From contig NZ_JAMBOV010000004.1 in the NCBI RefSeq assembly GCF_023715745.1, positions 124,001 through 188,000 on the forward strand: DNA of 64,000 nucleotides, written 5' to 3'. Each line of letters begins with the position of its first letter. Within the stretch, counting starts at the first letter, position 1. The notes under the pieces are model-generated. The model saw only the letters and a list, made by a program, of their open reading frames with translations. It did not search any database and was not told the origin of the DNA. The DNA is from Microbacterium oleivorans. GTDB taxonomy: Bacteria > Actinomycetota > Actinomycetes > Actinomycetales > Microbacteriaceae. Positions 44,322 to 52,969 of the stretch are shown here, one piece after another. The position numbers and the translations under genes are program-made.

Positions 44322-45259
44322 GAGAGCCTCACCTTCGGGTTCAGAGCGGCCTGGGCGAGGTCGATCAGGAGATTGACGATGACGACGAGGATGGCGAACG
44401 CGATCACGAGTCCCATCACCACCGGGATGTCGCCCAGGACGGTCGAGCGGACGCTCAGCTGACCCATCCCGGGGATGGAGAAGATCTGCTCGACGACGAC
44501 GGCGCCGCCGAGGAGACCGACGAACTGCAGGGCGAGGACGGCGAGCGCCGGCCCGCCCGCGTTTCGCAGCACGTGTTTGTAGATGACGGAACCCTCGCTG
44601 AGGCCCCGGGCGCGGAGGGTCCGGACGTAGTCGCGCGACGTCGCATCGATCACGGATCCGCGCACCTGCACGGCGACCGAGGCGATGGCGCCGATCGAGA
44701 GCGCGATGATCGGCAGCGTCACCGAGGCGAGCCACCCGCTGAAGGATGTCGCGATCGGGACGTATCCCGTCGCCTTGAACCAGTGGAGGTTCACGGCGAA
44801 GACGAGCACGAGGATCAGAGCGATGAGGAAGCCGGGCACGGCGAAGCCGATGAGCGAGAGGATCTGGACCGTCCCGTCGATGGCGCCGCCGCGTCGGGCG
44901 GCGAGGACGCCGAGGACGATGGCGATGACCGCTGAGATGAGCGTCGCGCCGATCACAAGAGAGAGCGTCACCGCGAGGCGGTTCGTGACGCTGACGCTGA
45001 CCAGTTCGCCGGTGAACCAGCTGCGACCGAGATTCCCCGAGATCGCTGAGGTCAGCCAGTCGGTGTACTGGGTGAGCAGGGGCCGGTTGAGACCGAGCTC
45101 CTCGGTCTTCTTGGCGACCGTCTCGGCTGTCGCGTTCTCGCCGAGGATGCGACGGGCGATGTCGCCGCCGCCGGCGTAGAGGAGCAGGAACGCGACGGCG
45201 GAGATGACCGCGACGAGGACGACGCCGGACACGACGCGTCTGACGATGAATGACAGCAT
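44318..45259 (-). CDS. ABC transporter permease (DppB/OppB-like)
   Basis: A 313-residue membrane protein of the Opp/Dpp permease class. Six hydrophobic segments are visible, starting with VVSGVVLVAVISAVAFLLLY. The EAA cytoplasmic loop is DYVRTLRARGLSEGSVIYKHV, followed by LRNAGGPALAVLALQFVGLL and FSIPGMGQL, all standard. It forms the channel with the permease half of the next protein. It starts 61 bp after the solute-binding protein gene, with a hairpin in the gap. Confidence 0.93.
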   Translation of the reverse strand: MLSFIVRRVVSGVVLVAVISAVAFLLLYAGGGDIARRILGENATAETVAKKTEELGLNRPLLTQYTDWLTSAISGNLGRSWFTGELVSVSVTNRLAVTLSLVIGATLISAVIAIVLGVLAARRGGAIDGTVQILSLIGFAVPGFLIALILVLVFAVNLHWFKATGYVPIATSFSGWLASVTLPIIALSIGAIASVAVQVRGSVIDATSRDYVRTLRARGLSEGSVIYKHVLRNAGGPALAVLALQFVGLLGGAVVVEQIFSIPGMGQLSVRSTVLGDIPVVMGLVIAFAILVVIVNLLIDLAQAALNPKVRLS

Positions 45260-45280
45260 GATGACCTTCCCAGGGATGGT

Positions 45281-45314
45281 CGGCAGGTGGCGACGCGGAC
45301 GCCGCCACCTGCCG
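45281..45314 (-). terminator. Intra-operon hairpin between binding-protein and permease genes
   Basis: Perfect 12-bp arms CGGCAGGTGGCG (45281-45292) and CGCCACCTGCCG (45303-45314) with a 10-nt loop lie between the solute-binding protein stop and the permease start. Such hairpins commonly protect the binding-protein message and reduce read-through, so the binding protein is made in excess. Confidence 0.6.
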
Positions 45315-45320
45315 GATCGA

Positions 45321-46853
45321 TCAGTTCTTCGGCGAGAAGTCGAAGATCGACGGGTAGGCGTTGGTCGGCCAGAACTCGAGGTTCGTGTTCGCGTCCGTCG
45401 CGAACGTGCCCTGCACCCGGAAGAACGGGGCGAACCAGGCCTGGTCGACGATGTACTTGTTCAGATCCTTGACGGCGGCGGTCGCCTCGTCCTCGGTCCC
45501 GTTCTGGATCGTCGAGATGTAGCCGTCGACGGTGTCGTCCTGGTACTTGAACGGGTTGAACGTGGCGTTCGGCGCGATCATGAAGTTGATGAGCTGCCAG
45601 TCGGGGTTCTGCTCCAGCGCCATCCACGTCGCCGGGTACTTCGGCGCGAGCATGTCGGTGATGAAGTTGCCCGTTCCGGGGTCGGTGTAGTTCACCGTGA
45701 TCCCGATGTCGGCGAGCTGCTGGGCGACGAGGTCGAACGTGGTCTGGAAGGCCGGCGTCGACATCATGTTCAGCGTGAACCCGTTCGGGTAGCCCGCCTC
45801 GGAGAGCAGCGCCTTGGCGGCATCCGGGTCGTACGGGTACGTGCTGTCGAGGGTCTCGTCGTAGGCCTCGCTCGTCGCCGGGAAGACCTGTTCGGTCACG
45901 GTGCCGTAGCCGCTCTGCAGCGACTGCAGCAGAGCTTCGCGGTCGAAGGCCATGTTGATCGCCTGGCGCACCTTGACGTCGGCGAGCTCGGGCGCCATCG
46001 TGCCGGCACGGTCGAGCAGGAGCAGACCCTGGAAGTCGAGCTCGTTCGACTCGATCGTCCAGCCGGCGCCCTCGACCTCGGCGATGGTGTTGTTGTCGGC
46101 GATCTTCGCGCCGTTCGCCTCGCCCGCCTTGATGGCGTTGAGGGTCGCGGTGACGTCCTCCATCACGTTGATGGTGAGGTTCTCGTACTTGACGGCGTCC
46201 TTGTTCCAGTAGTCGGGGTTCGCCGTGTAGTTGTACGTGGTGCCGGTGACGCTCGACGCGCTGTCGAGGATGTACGGGCCCGAGCCGACCGGAGTGGTCG
46301 CGGAGTTCTCGTCGTCGAAGCTCGAGGGAGCCTGGACGAGGCCGGGAGCGATCGAGAGGAGGTTCTCGAGCGACGGGTCGGGCGCGTCCTGAGTGATGGT
46401 GACGGTGGTCGCGTCGACGGCGGCGAACTCCTTGCCGGCGAGCGTGGCCGCCTGCGGCGAGGTGCCGTCGCGGAAGCGCTCGAGGCTGCCGACGACCGCC
46501 TCCGCGTCGACGGCGGTGCCGTCGGTGAATGTGGCGTCGTCGCGCAGCGTGAGGGTCAGGACGGTCTTGTCCTCGTTGTACTCCCACTCCGTGGCGAGGT
46601 TGGGCTGGATCTCGCCCGACGAGTCCTTGCGCAGCAGCGTGTCGAAGACCGCCTCGAAGAACTCGCTGCGGTTTCCCCACTCGGCGCCGGCGCCGATGTC
46701 GTAGCTCGTCGGAGCGGCGATGGAGATGAGGGTCAGGCGGTCAGCCTTCCCACCCTCCCCGCTGGAGTTCGTCGTCTCCCCGCCACCGGCGCATCCGGTC
46801 AGTGCGAGTGCTGCGACGACGGCGACGGCTGCTGTGGCCTTCCATCGGAACAT
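45321..46853 (-). CDS. ABC transporter solute-binding lipoprotein (family 5)
   Basis: A 510-residue extracellular binding lipoprotein. The N-terminus MFRWKATAAVAVVAALALTG ends in the lipobox LALTGC, so the mature cysteine is lipid-anchored. The SBP_bac_5 fold is shown by QPNLATEWEYNEDKTVLTLT, LRDDATFTDGTAVDAEAVVG, and VRQAINMAFDREALL. Family members bind peptides, nickel or oligosaccharides/glycosides; the surrounding glycosidases make a plant oligosaccharide or glycoside the likely ligand. I prefer the ATG at 46853, after GAGGA; the ATG at 46865 would add MRTK. It heads the importer operon and is divergent from TetR-GH2. Confidence 0.92.
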   Translation of the reverse strand: MFRWKATAAVAVVAALALTGCAGGGETTNSSGEGGKADRLTLISIAAPTSYDIGAGAEWGNRSEFFEAVFDTLLRKDSSGEIQPNLATEWEYNEDKTVLTLTLRDDATFTDGTAVDAEAVVGSLERFRDGTSPQAATLAGKEFAAVDATTVTITQDAPDPSLENLLSIAPGLVQAPSSFDDENSATTPVGSGPYILDSASSVTGTTYNYTANPDYWNKDAVKYENLTINVMEDVTATLNAIKAGEANGAKIADNNTIAEVEGAGWTIESNELDFQGLLLLDRAGTMAPELADVKVRQAINMAFDREALLQSLQSGYGTVTEQVFPATSEAYDETLDSTYPYDPDAAKALLSEAGYPNGFTLNMMSTPAFQTTFDLVAQQLADIGITVNYTDPGTGNFITDMLAPKYPATWMALEQNPDWQLINFMIAPNATFNPFKYQDDTVDGYISTIQNGTEDEATAAVKDLNKYIVDQAWFAPFFRVQGTFATDANTNLEFWPTNAYPSIFDFSPKN

Positions 46854-46930
46854 CTTTGTCCTCATTTCGGGTGGCGATACCCCTGCGGATCGCTCTGCCG
46901 ACGGACGCTAGCAGCAAATCCGAGTGAGGA

Positions 46931-46971
46931 CTAGGTTTTCAAAACAAAAATCTAGTCATCGCTAGGTTTTC
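46931..46971. promoter_or_regulatory. Candidate TetR operator: three CTAGRTTTT half-sites
   Basis: In an A/T-rich island between the divergent importer and TetR-GH2 operons, CTAGGTTTT (46931) and AAAATCTAG (ending 46955) form an inverted repeat with one mismatch around a 7-nt centre, and a third CTAGGTTTTC lies at 46962-46971. This is a good candidate site for the adjacent TetR protein, controlling both directions. CTAG is rare in such genomes, which strengthens the case. Confidence 0.55.
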
Positions 46972-47028
46972 GTTATCGAACCGTGCAGACTGGGCCGCGA
47001 CGGCCACCGATGGGGGCGGCCGGAGAGA

Positions 47029-47709
47029 ATGACGGTGATGACGAACACGGACACCACGGCGACGGCACCGGGACGCCGTCGCGGCACCTACGCCAAGACC
47101 GAGGCGACACGTCAGGCGATCCTGGACGCGGCGCTCGAGGTGTTCTCGGGCTCCGGCTACCGGGCCGGGTCGCTGCGCGAGATCGCGCTGCGCGTGGGCA
47201 TGAGCGAAGCGGGTCTGCTCCACCACTTCCGCAACAAGAGCGCGCTGCTCGAGGCGGTGCTGGAGGAGCGCGACGAACGCGCTCGGGCCGTCGTGCCCAC
47301 GAACTCGGAGAATGGCGCCGCGGTGCTGCGCGGGCTCGTGGAGCTGGCTTCCATCAACACCTCGATCCCCGGCGTGGTGGAGCTGTTCGCCACGCTGTCC
47401 GCCGAGGCGACGGCGCCCGATCATCCGGCGCACGCGTACTTCGTCCGTCGCTACGACTTCACGCGATCGACGATCGAACGGGCACTCACCGGGCTCGAGG
47501 CGGAGGGCAGACTGCGTCACGGAATGACTCCCCACCGCGGTGCGGTGACCATCATCGCCCTCATGGACGGACTGCAGGTGCAGTGGTTGCTGGACCGGTC
47601 GGTCGTCGACATGGCCGAGGAGCTCCGCGCCCTTCTGAGGACCTTCGCCGACATCGACTGGGACGTCGACGTCCCAGCGGAGGTCGCCGTCGACGAGACC
47701 GCGTCGTGA
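47029..47709 (+). CDS. TetR/AcrR-family transcriptional regulator
   Basis: A 226-residue TetR protein. The helix-turn-helix is AILDAALEVFSGSGYRAGSL and REIALRVGMSEAGLLHHFRN, with KSALLEAVLEERDER next. The ligand domain contains TAPDHPAHAYFVRRYDFTRS, shared with the regulator at 32715-33290, so the two are related. It overlaps the GH2 start by 4 bp, and faces the importer operon. I infer that it represses both until a sugar fragment binds. ATGs at 47029 and 47038 are both possible; GGAG lies just upstream. Confidence 0.88.
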   Translation: MTVMTNTDTTATAPGRRRGTYAKTEATRQAILDAALEVFSGSGYRAGSLREIALRVGMSEAGLLHHFRNKSALLEAVLEERDERARAVVPTNSENGAAVLRGLVELASINTSIPGVVELFATLSAEATAPDHPAHAYFVRRYDFTRSTIERALTGLEAEGRLRHGMTPHRGAVTIIALMDGLQVQWLLDRSVVDMAEELRALLRTFADIDWDVDVPAEVAVDETAS

Positions 47710-50117
47710 CCCGCACACTTCTCCACGACGGCTGGACCGCCGGTCCCAAACTCGGCCCGTTCGAGTCGCCCGCCGACGGTCGCGGACCCGTGCCGGTCGT
47801 CCTGCCGCATGACGCGCTGCGCGATCTGCCCCGCTCGGCCGACGAGGTGCAGGGCGTCCACTCCGGATACACCCCTGGTGGGGCGTTCGAGTACGCGCGC
47901 GAGCTGGAGGTTCCCGAGGCCTGGCGGGAGAAGACCGTCCGGCTCGAGTTCGAAGGCGTCTACCGCGACGCGGTCGTGTTTCTGAACGGCGAGGTGATCA
48001 CCCACGAGGCGAAGGGCTACGCCGGATTCACCGCCGAGCTCGACCCGTACCTCCGCTTCGGCGAGACGAACCGGCTCACGGTCGAAGCCCGTGCGCACCG
48101 CGACAGTCGCTGGTACAGCGGCGCCGGGATCTACCGTCCCGTCCACCTCGTCGTCGCCGATCCGGTCCACATCCCGACCCACGGCGTGGTCGTCACGACG
48201 CCCGACGTCGACGACGAGCGTGCCGTCGTCGAGGTCGCGGTCACCGTCCGCAACGCTGCGCGGCACACGCGCGAGACGCGCGTGGACTGGACGATCACCG
48301 CTCACGACGGATCCACGGTCGCGACCGGGACCTCTCCTGCGACGGTGCTGGCGCAGACGGATGCCGTGGCCCGCGCGCGTCTGTTCGTGACCTCGCCGCA
48401 ACGCTGGCACCCCGATCACCCCCATCTGTACACGGTGCGGACGACCGTGACGGATGCCGCCGGTGCGGTGCTCGATGAGGAGTCGACGACCTTCGGCATC
48501 CGGACCCTGCAGGTGGACCCGGCGCGCGGTCTGCGCATCAACGGGCAGCCGGTGAAGCTGCGCGGCGCGTGCGTGCATCACGACAACGGCGTGCTCGGTG
48601 CGGCGACCTCCGACGACGCCGAGGATCGACGGGTCCGCCTGCTGAGGGAGGCCGGGTTCAACGCGCTGCGCAGTGCGCACAACCCGATGAGCCGCGCGAT
48701 GCTCGACGCGTGCGACCGGTACGGCGTGCTCGTCATGGACGAGCTGGCCGACGCGTGGACACGGGCGAAGGCGCCCTTCGACGCCACGATCACGTTCCCG
48801 GAGCGGTGGGAGCGCGACATCCGCTCGCTGGTCGAGAAGGACCGCAACCACCCGAGCGTGATCATGTACTCCATCGGGAATGAGATCCTCGAGCTCGGCA
48901 CCCCGATCGGGTCGACGTGGAGTCGCCGGCTCGCCGAGGCCGTGCGCGCCGCGGATCCGACGCGGTTCGTCACGAACGGGATCAACGGGATCATCGCCAA
49001 CCTGCCGCGCATGGCCGAGGCCCGAGAGCAGGTCGAGGACGCCAACACGATGATGGCGAACATGGGCGACCAGATGGGGCTCATGAACGCCTCGCCGCTC
49101 GTGAGCGCCTCCATCGAGGAGTCGGCCGCGGTGCTCGACGTCGTCGGGTTCAACTACGCCGACTCCCGGTACCGGCAGGATGCCGTCGACCACCCGAACC
49201 GCGTCATCGTCGGCTCCGAGACCTTCCCGGCGCGCATCGATGTGATGTGGGGGCTCGTCGAGGAGCTGCCGCATGTGATCGGTGACTTCACCTGGACGGG
49301 CTGGGACTACCTCGGCGAGGCCGGCATCGGCCGCGTCGACTACACCGACGAGCCCGGCTACGTCGACACCGGCACCGCCGGCCCCTATCCGTACCGGCTC
49401 GCCGAATCGGGCGACCTGGACATCACTGGGTACCGGCGGACGATCTCGTACTACCGCGAGATCGTGTTCGGACGGCGAACCGTCCCGTACATCGCCGTCC
49501 ATCGCCCGCAGCACCATGGCCGGCCGACCGGGACGACGCCGTGGTCGTGGACCGACACCGTGTCCACATGGAGCTGGGATGCCGCACCCGGTGCGCCCGT
49601 GACCGTCGACGTCTACGCGGCTGCCGACGAGGTCGAACTGCTCCTCGACGGCGAGAGCCTCGGGACCGGGCCGGTGGGCGCCGAGAAGGCGTTCGTCGCG
49701 CGCTTCGAGACCGCGTTCCGCACCGGCGAGCTCGTCGCCGTCGCGCGGCGCGACGGCCACGAGACCGGTCGCCACGTCCTGCGCACGGCCGGCACCCCTC
49801 GCCTGCAGGCGCACGCCGAACGCGACGGGGTCGCGGTCGGCGGGCTCGCGTTCGTCGCGATCACCCTCGCGGACGACGACGGCATCGCCGTCGCCGACCG
49901 CGACGTGCGTGTCGAGGTCTCTGTCTCGGGTCCGGGGGCACTGGCTGGTCTGGGCTCGGGCCGCGCCCGCACGGAGGAGACTTTCGGCGACGACGCCTAC
50001 ACGACCTACGACGGCAGACTGCTCGCCGTCGTCCGTGTCGACGGTCCCGGCGAGATCGTCGTCACCGCGTCCGCGGCGGGGTACGCCGAGGCGAACGCGA
50101 CCGTCGTCGGCGGCTGA
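47706..50117 (+). CDS. GH2 beta-galactosidase-family glycoside hydrolase
   Basis: An 803-residue GH2 protein. Sugar-binding domain (about 1-150; SRWYSGAGIYRPVHLV), sandwich domain (160-260), barrel (265-560) with LRGACVHHDNGVLGAATSDD, acid/base E393 in MYSIGNEILELG and nucleophile E505 in VIVGSETFPARID. A DUF4982-like sandwich (about 600-680; VDVYAAADEVELLLDGESLG) and a C-terminal Ig-like domain follow. GH2 includes beta-galactosidase, glucuronidase and mannosidase; this domain order is common in beta-galactosidase-like and plant-polysaccharide enzymes. No signal peptide. GTG start overlapping the TetR stop. Confidence 0.9.
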   Translation: MTRTLLHDGWTAGPKLGPFESPADGRGPVPVVLPHDALRDLPRSADEVQGVHSGYTPGGAFEYARELEVPEAWREKTVRLEFEGVYRDAVVFLNGEVITHEAKGYAGFTAELDPYLRFGETNRLTVEARAHRDSRWYSGAGIYRPVHLVVADPVHIPTHGVVVTTPDVDDERAVVEVAVTVRNAARHTRETRVDWTITAHDGSTVATGTSPATVLAQTDAVARARLFVTSPQRWHPDHPHLYTVRTTVTDAAGAVLDEESTTFGIRTLQVDPARGLRINGQPVKLRGACVHHDNGVLGAATSDDAEDRRVRLLREAGFNALRSAHNPMSRAMLDACDRYGVLVMDELADAWTRAKAPFDATITFPERWERDIRSLVEKDRNHPSVIMYSIGNEILELGTPIGSTWSRRLAEAVRAADPTRFVTNGINGIIANLPRMAEAREQVEDANTMMANMGDQMGLMNASPLVSASIEESAAVLDVVGFNYADSRYRQDAVDHPNRVIVGSETFPARIDVMWGLVEELPHVIGDFTWTGWDYLGEAGIGRVDYTDEPGYVDTGTAGPYPYRLAESGDLDITGYRRTISYYREIVFGRRTVPYIAVHRPQHHGRPTGTTPWSWTDTVSTWSWDAAPGAPVTVDVYAAADEVELLLDGESLGTGPVGAEKAFVARFETAFRTGELVAVARRDGHETGRHVLRTAGTPRLQAHAERDGVAVGGLAFVAITLADDDGIAVADRDVRVEVSVSGPGALAGLGSGRARTEETFGDDAYTTYDGRLLAVVRVDGPGEIVVTASAAGYAEANATVVGG

Positions 50118-50204
50118 GCCGGCCCCCGGCATCCCGGTCCCTCACGGGTCGCCACCTGTCGCTCGAGCGCGTGAGCCGCGGCACATCCCGTTCCCGGAGC
50201 CGCC

Positions 50205-51545
50205 TCAGCTGCGCCGCGTCTCGCCCTCGGGCAGCCGGATCGGCGTCGTCGCCGCGACCTCGTCGCTGAACTCCTCGGGCGCCACCACGCTGATCGGGCG
50301 GGTCTCGTCGATCGTCATCGCGAAGCGGCGCGTCTCGTGGCGGTGCAGGCGTCCCGAGAACAGCAGCCACCCGCCGCCGACGCAGAACGCGATGAGGGCC
50401 GCCGCGGCGCCGAGCAGGATCGCGGCGCGCGGACCGAACGCGTCGGCCACCCAGCCGACGATCGGCGCGCCGAAGGGCGTGCCGCCCATGAGGATCGCCA
50501 TGTACAGCGCGAGCACGCGTCCCCGCAGGGCCGGCTCGGTCGTCGTCTGCACGTAGCCGTTTGCGGTCGTGAGGGTCGTGACGGTCGAGAAGCCGATGAG
50601 CATCAGGGTCGCGGCGTAGGCGATGTAGACCGGCATCGCGGCCGAGAGCACGGAGGCGATCGCGAACAGCCCTAGTCCGAGGATCACGAGCCGCAGCCGG
50701 GCGCGGTCGCGGCGGGCTGCGAGCAGGGCGCCCGCGAGCGACCCGATCGCGAGGATCGAGCTCAGCACACCGTAGCCGTCTGCGTTCTGGCCGAATTCGA
50801 GCGCCATGGTCGAGGCGAGGATGGGGAAGTTCATCCCGAACGCGCCGAGGAGGAACACCATGATGAAGGTGACGACGAGGTCGGGGCGGCTGCCCACGTA
50901 GCGCAGCCCGTCGGCCATCCGCGCGGCGCTGCGCAGCTTCGGCCGCGGCACCAGTTCGGCGGGCCGGATGAGGATGAGCGCGACCAGCATCGCCAGGAAC
51001 GTCAGTGCGTTGACGAGGAACACCCATCCCGTCCCGACGGCGACGATCACGAGGCCGGCGACGGCGGGGCCGATCATGCGGGCCGTGTTGAAGGAAGCCG
51101 CGTTCAGTGCGACCGCGTTCGAGGCGTTCTCGCGCGCGACGAGGTCGGAGACGAACGCCTGCCGGGTCGGGTTGTCGAAGGCGGCGACGACACCGAGCGC
51201 GAACGCGAAGGCGTACATCGTCCACAGATCCATGGCGCCGAGCAGCAGCAGCACGCCGATCGTGAGCCCGAGGACCATGAGCGAGCCCTGGGTGAAGAAG
51301 AGCAGCTTGCGCCGGTCGAATCGGTCGGCCACGAGCCCGGTCACGCCGACGAGCAGCAGGGGAGGCGCGAACTGCAGCGCCATCGTCACGCCCATCGCGG
51401 TGGCGTCGTTGTCGGTCAGCTGTGTCAGGACGACCCAGCTGAGGGCGGTTGCCTGCATCCACGCGCCGACGTTCGAGACGAGTGCGCCGATGAACCACAC
51501 GCGGTAGTTGAAGACGGAGAAGGAGCGGAACATCGCGGAACTCAT
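50205..51545 (-). CDS. MFS transporter (EntS/DHA3-like)
   Basis: A 446-residue major facilitator with about 12 membrane segments. The start FRSFSVFNYRVWFIGALVSN and the loop-2 motif GLVADRFDRRKLLFFTQGSL (a G-x-x-x-D-R-x-x-R-R version) are typical of the DHA3/enterobactin exporter-like group. It probably exports a drug or metabolite by proton exchange. The C-terminal 50 residues (ETRRFAMTIDETRPISVV...) are hydrophilic. It overlaps the MarR gene by 4 bp, so its expression follows MarR control. Confidence 0.9.
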   Translation of the reverse strand: MSSAMFRSFSVFNYRVWFIGALVSNVGAWMQATALSWVVLTQLTDNDATAMGVTMALQFAPPLLLVGVTGLVADRFDRRKLLFFTQGSLMVLGLTIGVLLLLGAMDLWTMYAFAFALGVVAAFDNPTRQAFVSDLVARENASNAVALNAASFNTARMIGPAVAGLVIVAVGTGWVFLVNALTFLAMLVALILIRPAELVPRPKLRSAARMADGLRYVGSRPDLVVTFIMVFLLGAFGMNFPILASTMALEFGQNADGYGVLSSILAIGSLAGALLAARRDRARLRLVILGLGLFAIASVLSAAMPVYIAYAATLMLIGFSTVTTLTTANGYVQTTTEPALRGRVLALYMAILMGGTPFGAPIVGWVADAFGPRAAILLGAAAALIAFCVGGGWLLFSGRLHRHETRRFAMTIDETRPISVVAPEEFSDEVAATTPIRLPEGETRRS

Positions 51546-51988
51546 CGCTCGGCCACCTCCTGCATGATCGCGGCGGCCTCGGCGAGGGTCGCGCGCTGGG
51601 TGGCGGTGAGAGCTTCGAAGGCGTGCTCGAGCCAGGAATCGCGTCGGCGGACCGTCTCCAGGACGACCTCGCGCCCGCTCTCGGTCAGGTCGATGACCAC
51701 CTTGCGCCGATCGTTCTCGTCGGGGGTGCGGCTCAGGTAGCCGAGCTCTTCCAGGCAGTTGACCGTGCGGTTCATCGAGGGGGCGGAGACCCGCTCCCTC
51801 TCCGCGAGTTCGCCGAGCGTGTGCGGGCCGTGCACCTTCAGCGCCGCGAGCACCGCGAACTGGCCGTCGCTCATCGTGTCGACGGCCCGCTGCGACCGCA
51901 GGCGCCGCGCGAGCCGGAAGGTGACCATCCGGAAGTCGGATGCCGCGTGAGCGAGGTCCTGGGGCTGGTCACCGGTCGCGTCGCTCAT
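51542..51988 (-). CDS. MarR-family transcriptional regulator
   Basis: A 148-residue MarR protein. The winged helix is visible as MSDGQFAVLAALKVHGPHTL, GELAERERVSAPSMNRTVNC and LEELGYLSRTPDENDRRKVV, where DENDRRKV is the wing. It likely represses itself and the co-transcribed MFS exporter until a ligand binds. A pair of TTAG/CTAA repeats lies just upstream of the start. Confidence 0.93.
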   Translation of the reverse strand: MSDATGDQPQDLAHAASDFRMVTFRLARRLRSQRAVDTMSDGQFAVLAALKVHGPHTLGELAERERVSAPSMNRTVNCLEELGYLSRTPDENDRRKVVIDLTESGREVVLETVRRRDSWLEHAFEALTATQRATLAEAAAIMQEVAER

Positions 51989-51994
51989 GTTTCT

Positions 51995-52020
51995 TTAGCA
52001 TAGCTCATTAGTCTGGCTAA
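51995..52020. promoter_or_regulatory. Candidate MarR operator
   Basis: TTAGC (51995) ... GCTAA (52016-52020) is an inverted repeat enclosing a second copy TTAG-5 nt-CTAA (52008-52020). It is in the A/T-rich gap between the MarR gene and the divergent hydrolase, overlapping the expected MarR promoter. Palindromes with this TTAG...CTAA look are common for the family. Confidence 0.5.
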
Positions 52021-52062
52021 CGGCTCGGAGCGTTATGCCTGTGCGGCTCTAGGATTCGAGCC

Positions 52063-52965
52063 ATGCCCGAGTTCATCGATGCACACGGCATCGCGATCGT
52101 CTACGACGTGCACACCGCCGAGGGGACCCCCCGCGGCGTCGTCCAGCTTCTCCATGGGGTCGGCGAGCACGCCGGACGCTACGGCGACCTCATCTCCGCT
52201 CTCACTGCCGACGGCTTCACGGTCTACGCCGACGACCACCGCGGACACGGCCGTACCGGCATGCGGCAGCACGGTGGCGACGCGACCCGCCTCGGCCGAC
52301 TCGGCCCCGGCGGACTGCGCGCCGCGATCGCGGCCTGCCGGCAGTTCACCGAGCTGATCCGCGGGCGCCATCCCGATCTGCCGCTGGTCCTCCTCGGCCA
52401 CTCCTGGGGGTCGTTCCTCGCGCAGAAGCTCGTGAACGCCGACCCGCGCGCCTACGACGCCGTGGTGCTCTCCGGGTCGTCGCTGCTCTGGCCGGGCGCC
52501 CTCAACGCCGCGCCGCTGAACAAGCGGTGGGCAGGGGCCGACGCGACGGGCGTCGAGTGGCTCTCGACGGATGCCGCGGTCGGCCGCGCCTTCCTCGACG
52601 ACCCGCTGACGACCGTGACTCCGCTGCCTACGCTGTTCGGGCCTGCCGACACGGTGCGGCTGATCGGCAAGCCGAAGCGCGACCTCGGCGTGGACGTCCC
52701 CGTCCTCCTGATGGTCGGGCGGGACGATCCGGTCGGCGGCCCGCGCAGTGTCCACCGACTCGCCGACGCCTACCGCACCCGGTCGGGACTGACGGATGTG
52801 ACGACCCTCGTCTACCCCGACGCGCGCCACGAGATCTTCAACGAGCACTGCGCAGCCGAGGTGCGCGCCGATCTGCTCGCGTGGCTCGATGCGCGCATCG
52901 CACGGCGCGACGCGGCATCCGTCCCCGGTGACGCGACCACGCCCGCTGCGGACACGGGAGAATAG
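52063..52965 (+). CDS. Alpha/beta hydrolase (monoacylglycerol-lipase-like)
   Basis: A 300-residue alpha/beta hydrolase of the Hydrolase_4 class. The oxyanion motif LLHGVGEHAGRYGDL is typical of monoacylglycerol lipases and lysophospholipases; the nucleophile serine is in LLGHSWGSFLAQ, the acid in VGRDDPVGG and the histidine in YPDARHEIFNE. It probably releases fatty acid from monoacylglycerol or a similar ester in the cytoplasm. It is followed 4 bp later by the lipoate ligase gene, but no functional link is evident. Confidence 0.9.
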   Translation: MPEFIDAHGIAIVYDVHTAEGTPRGVVQLLHGVGEHAGRYGDLISALTADGFTVYADDHRGHGRTGMRQHGGDATRLGRLGPGGLRAAIAACRQFTELIRGRHPDLPLVLLGHSWGSFLAQKLVNADPRAYDAVVLSGSSLLWPGALNAAPLNKRWAGADATGVEWLSTDAAVGRAFLDDPLTTVTPLPTLFGPADTVRLIGKPKRDLGVDVPVLLMVGRDDPVGGPRSVHRLADAYRTRSGLTDVTTLVYPDARHEIFNEHCAAEVRADLLAWLDARIARRDAASVPGDATTPAADTGE

Positions 52966-52969
52966 GCGC

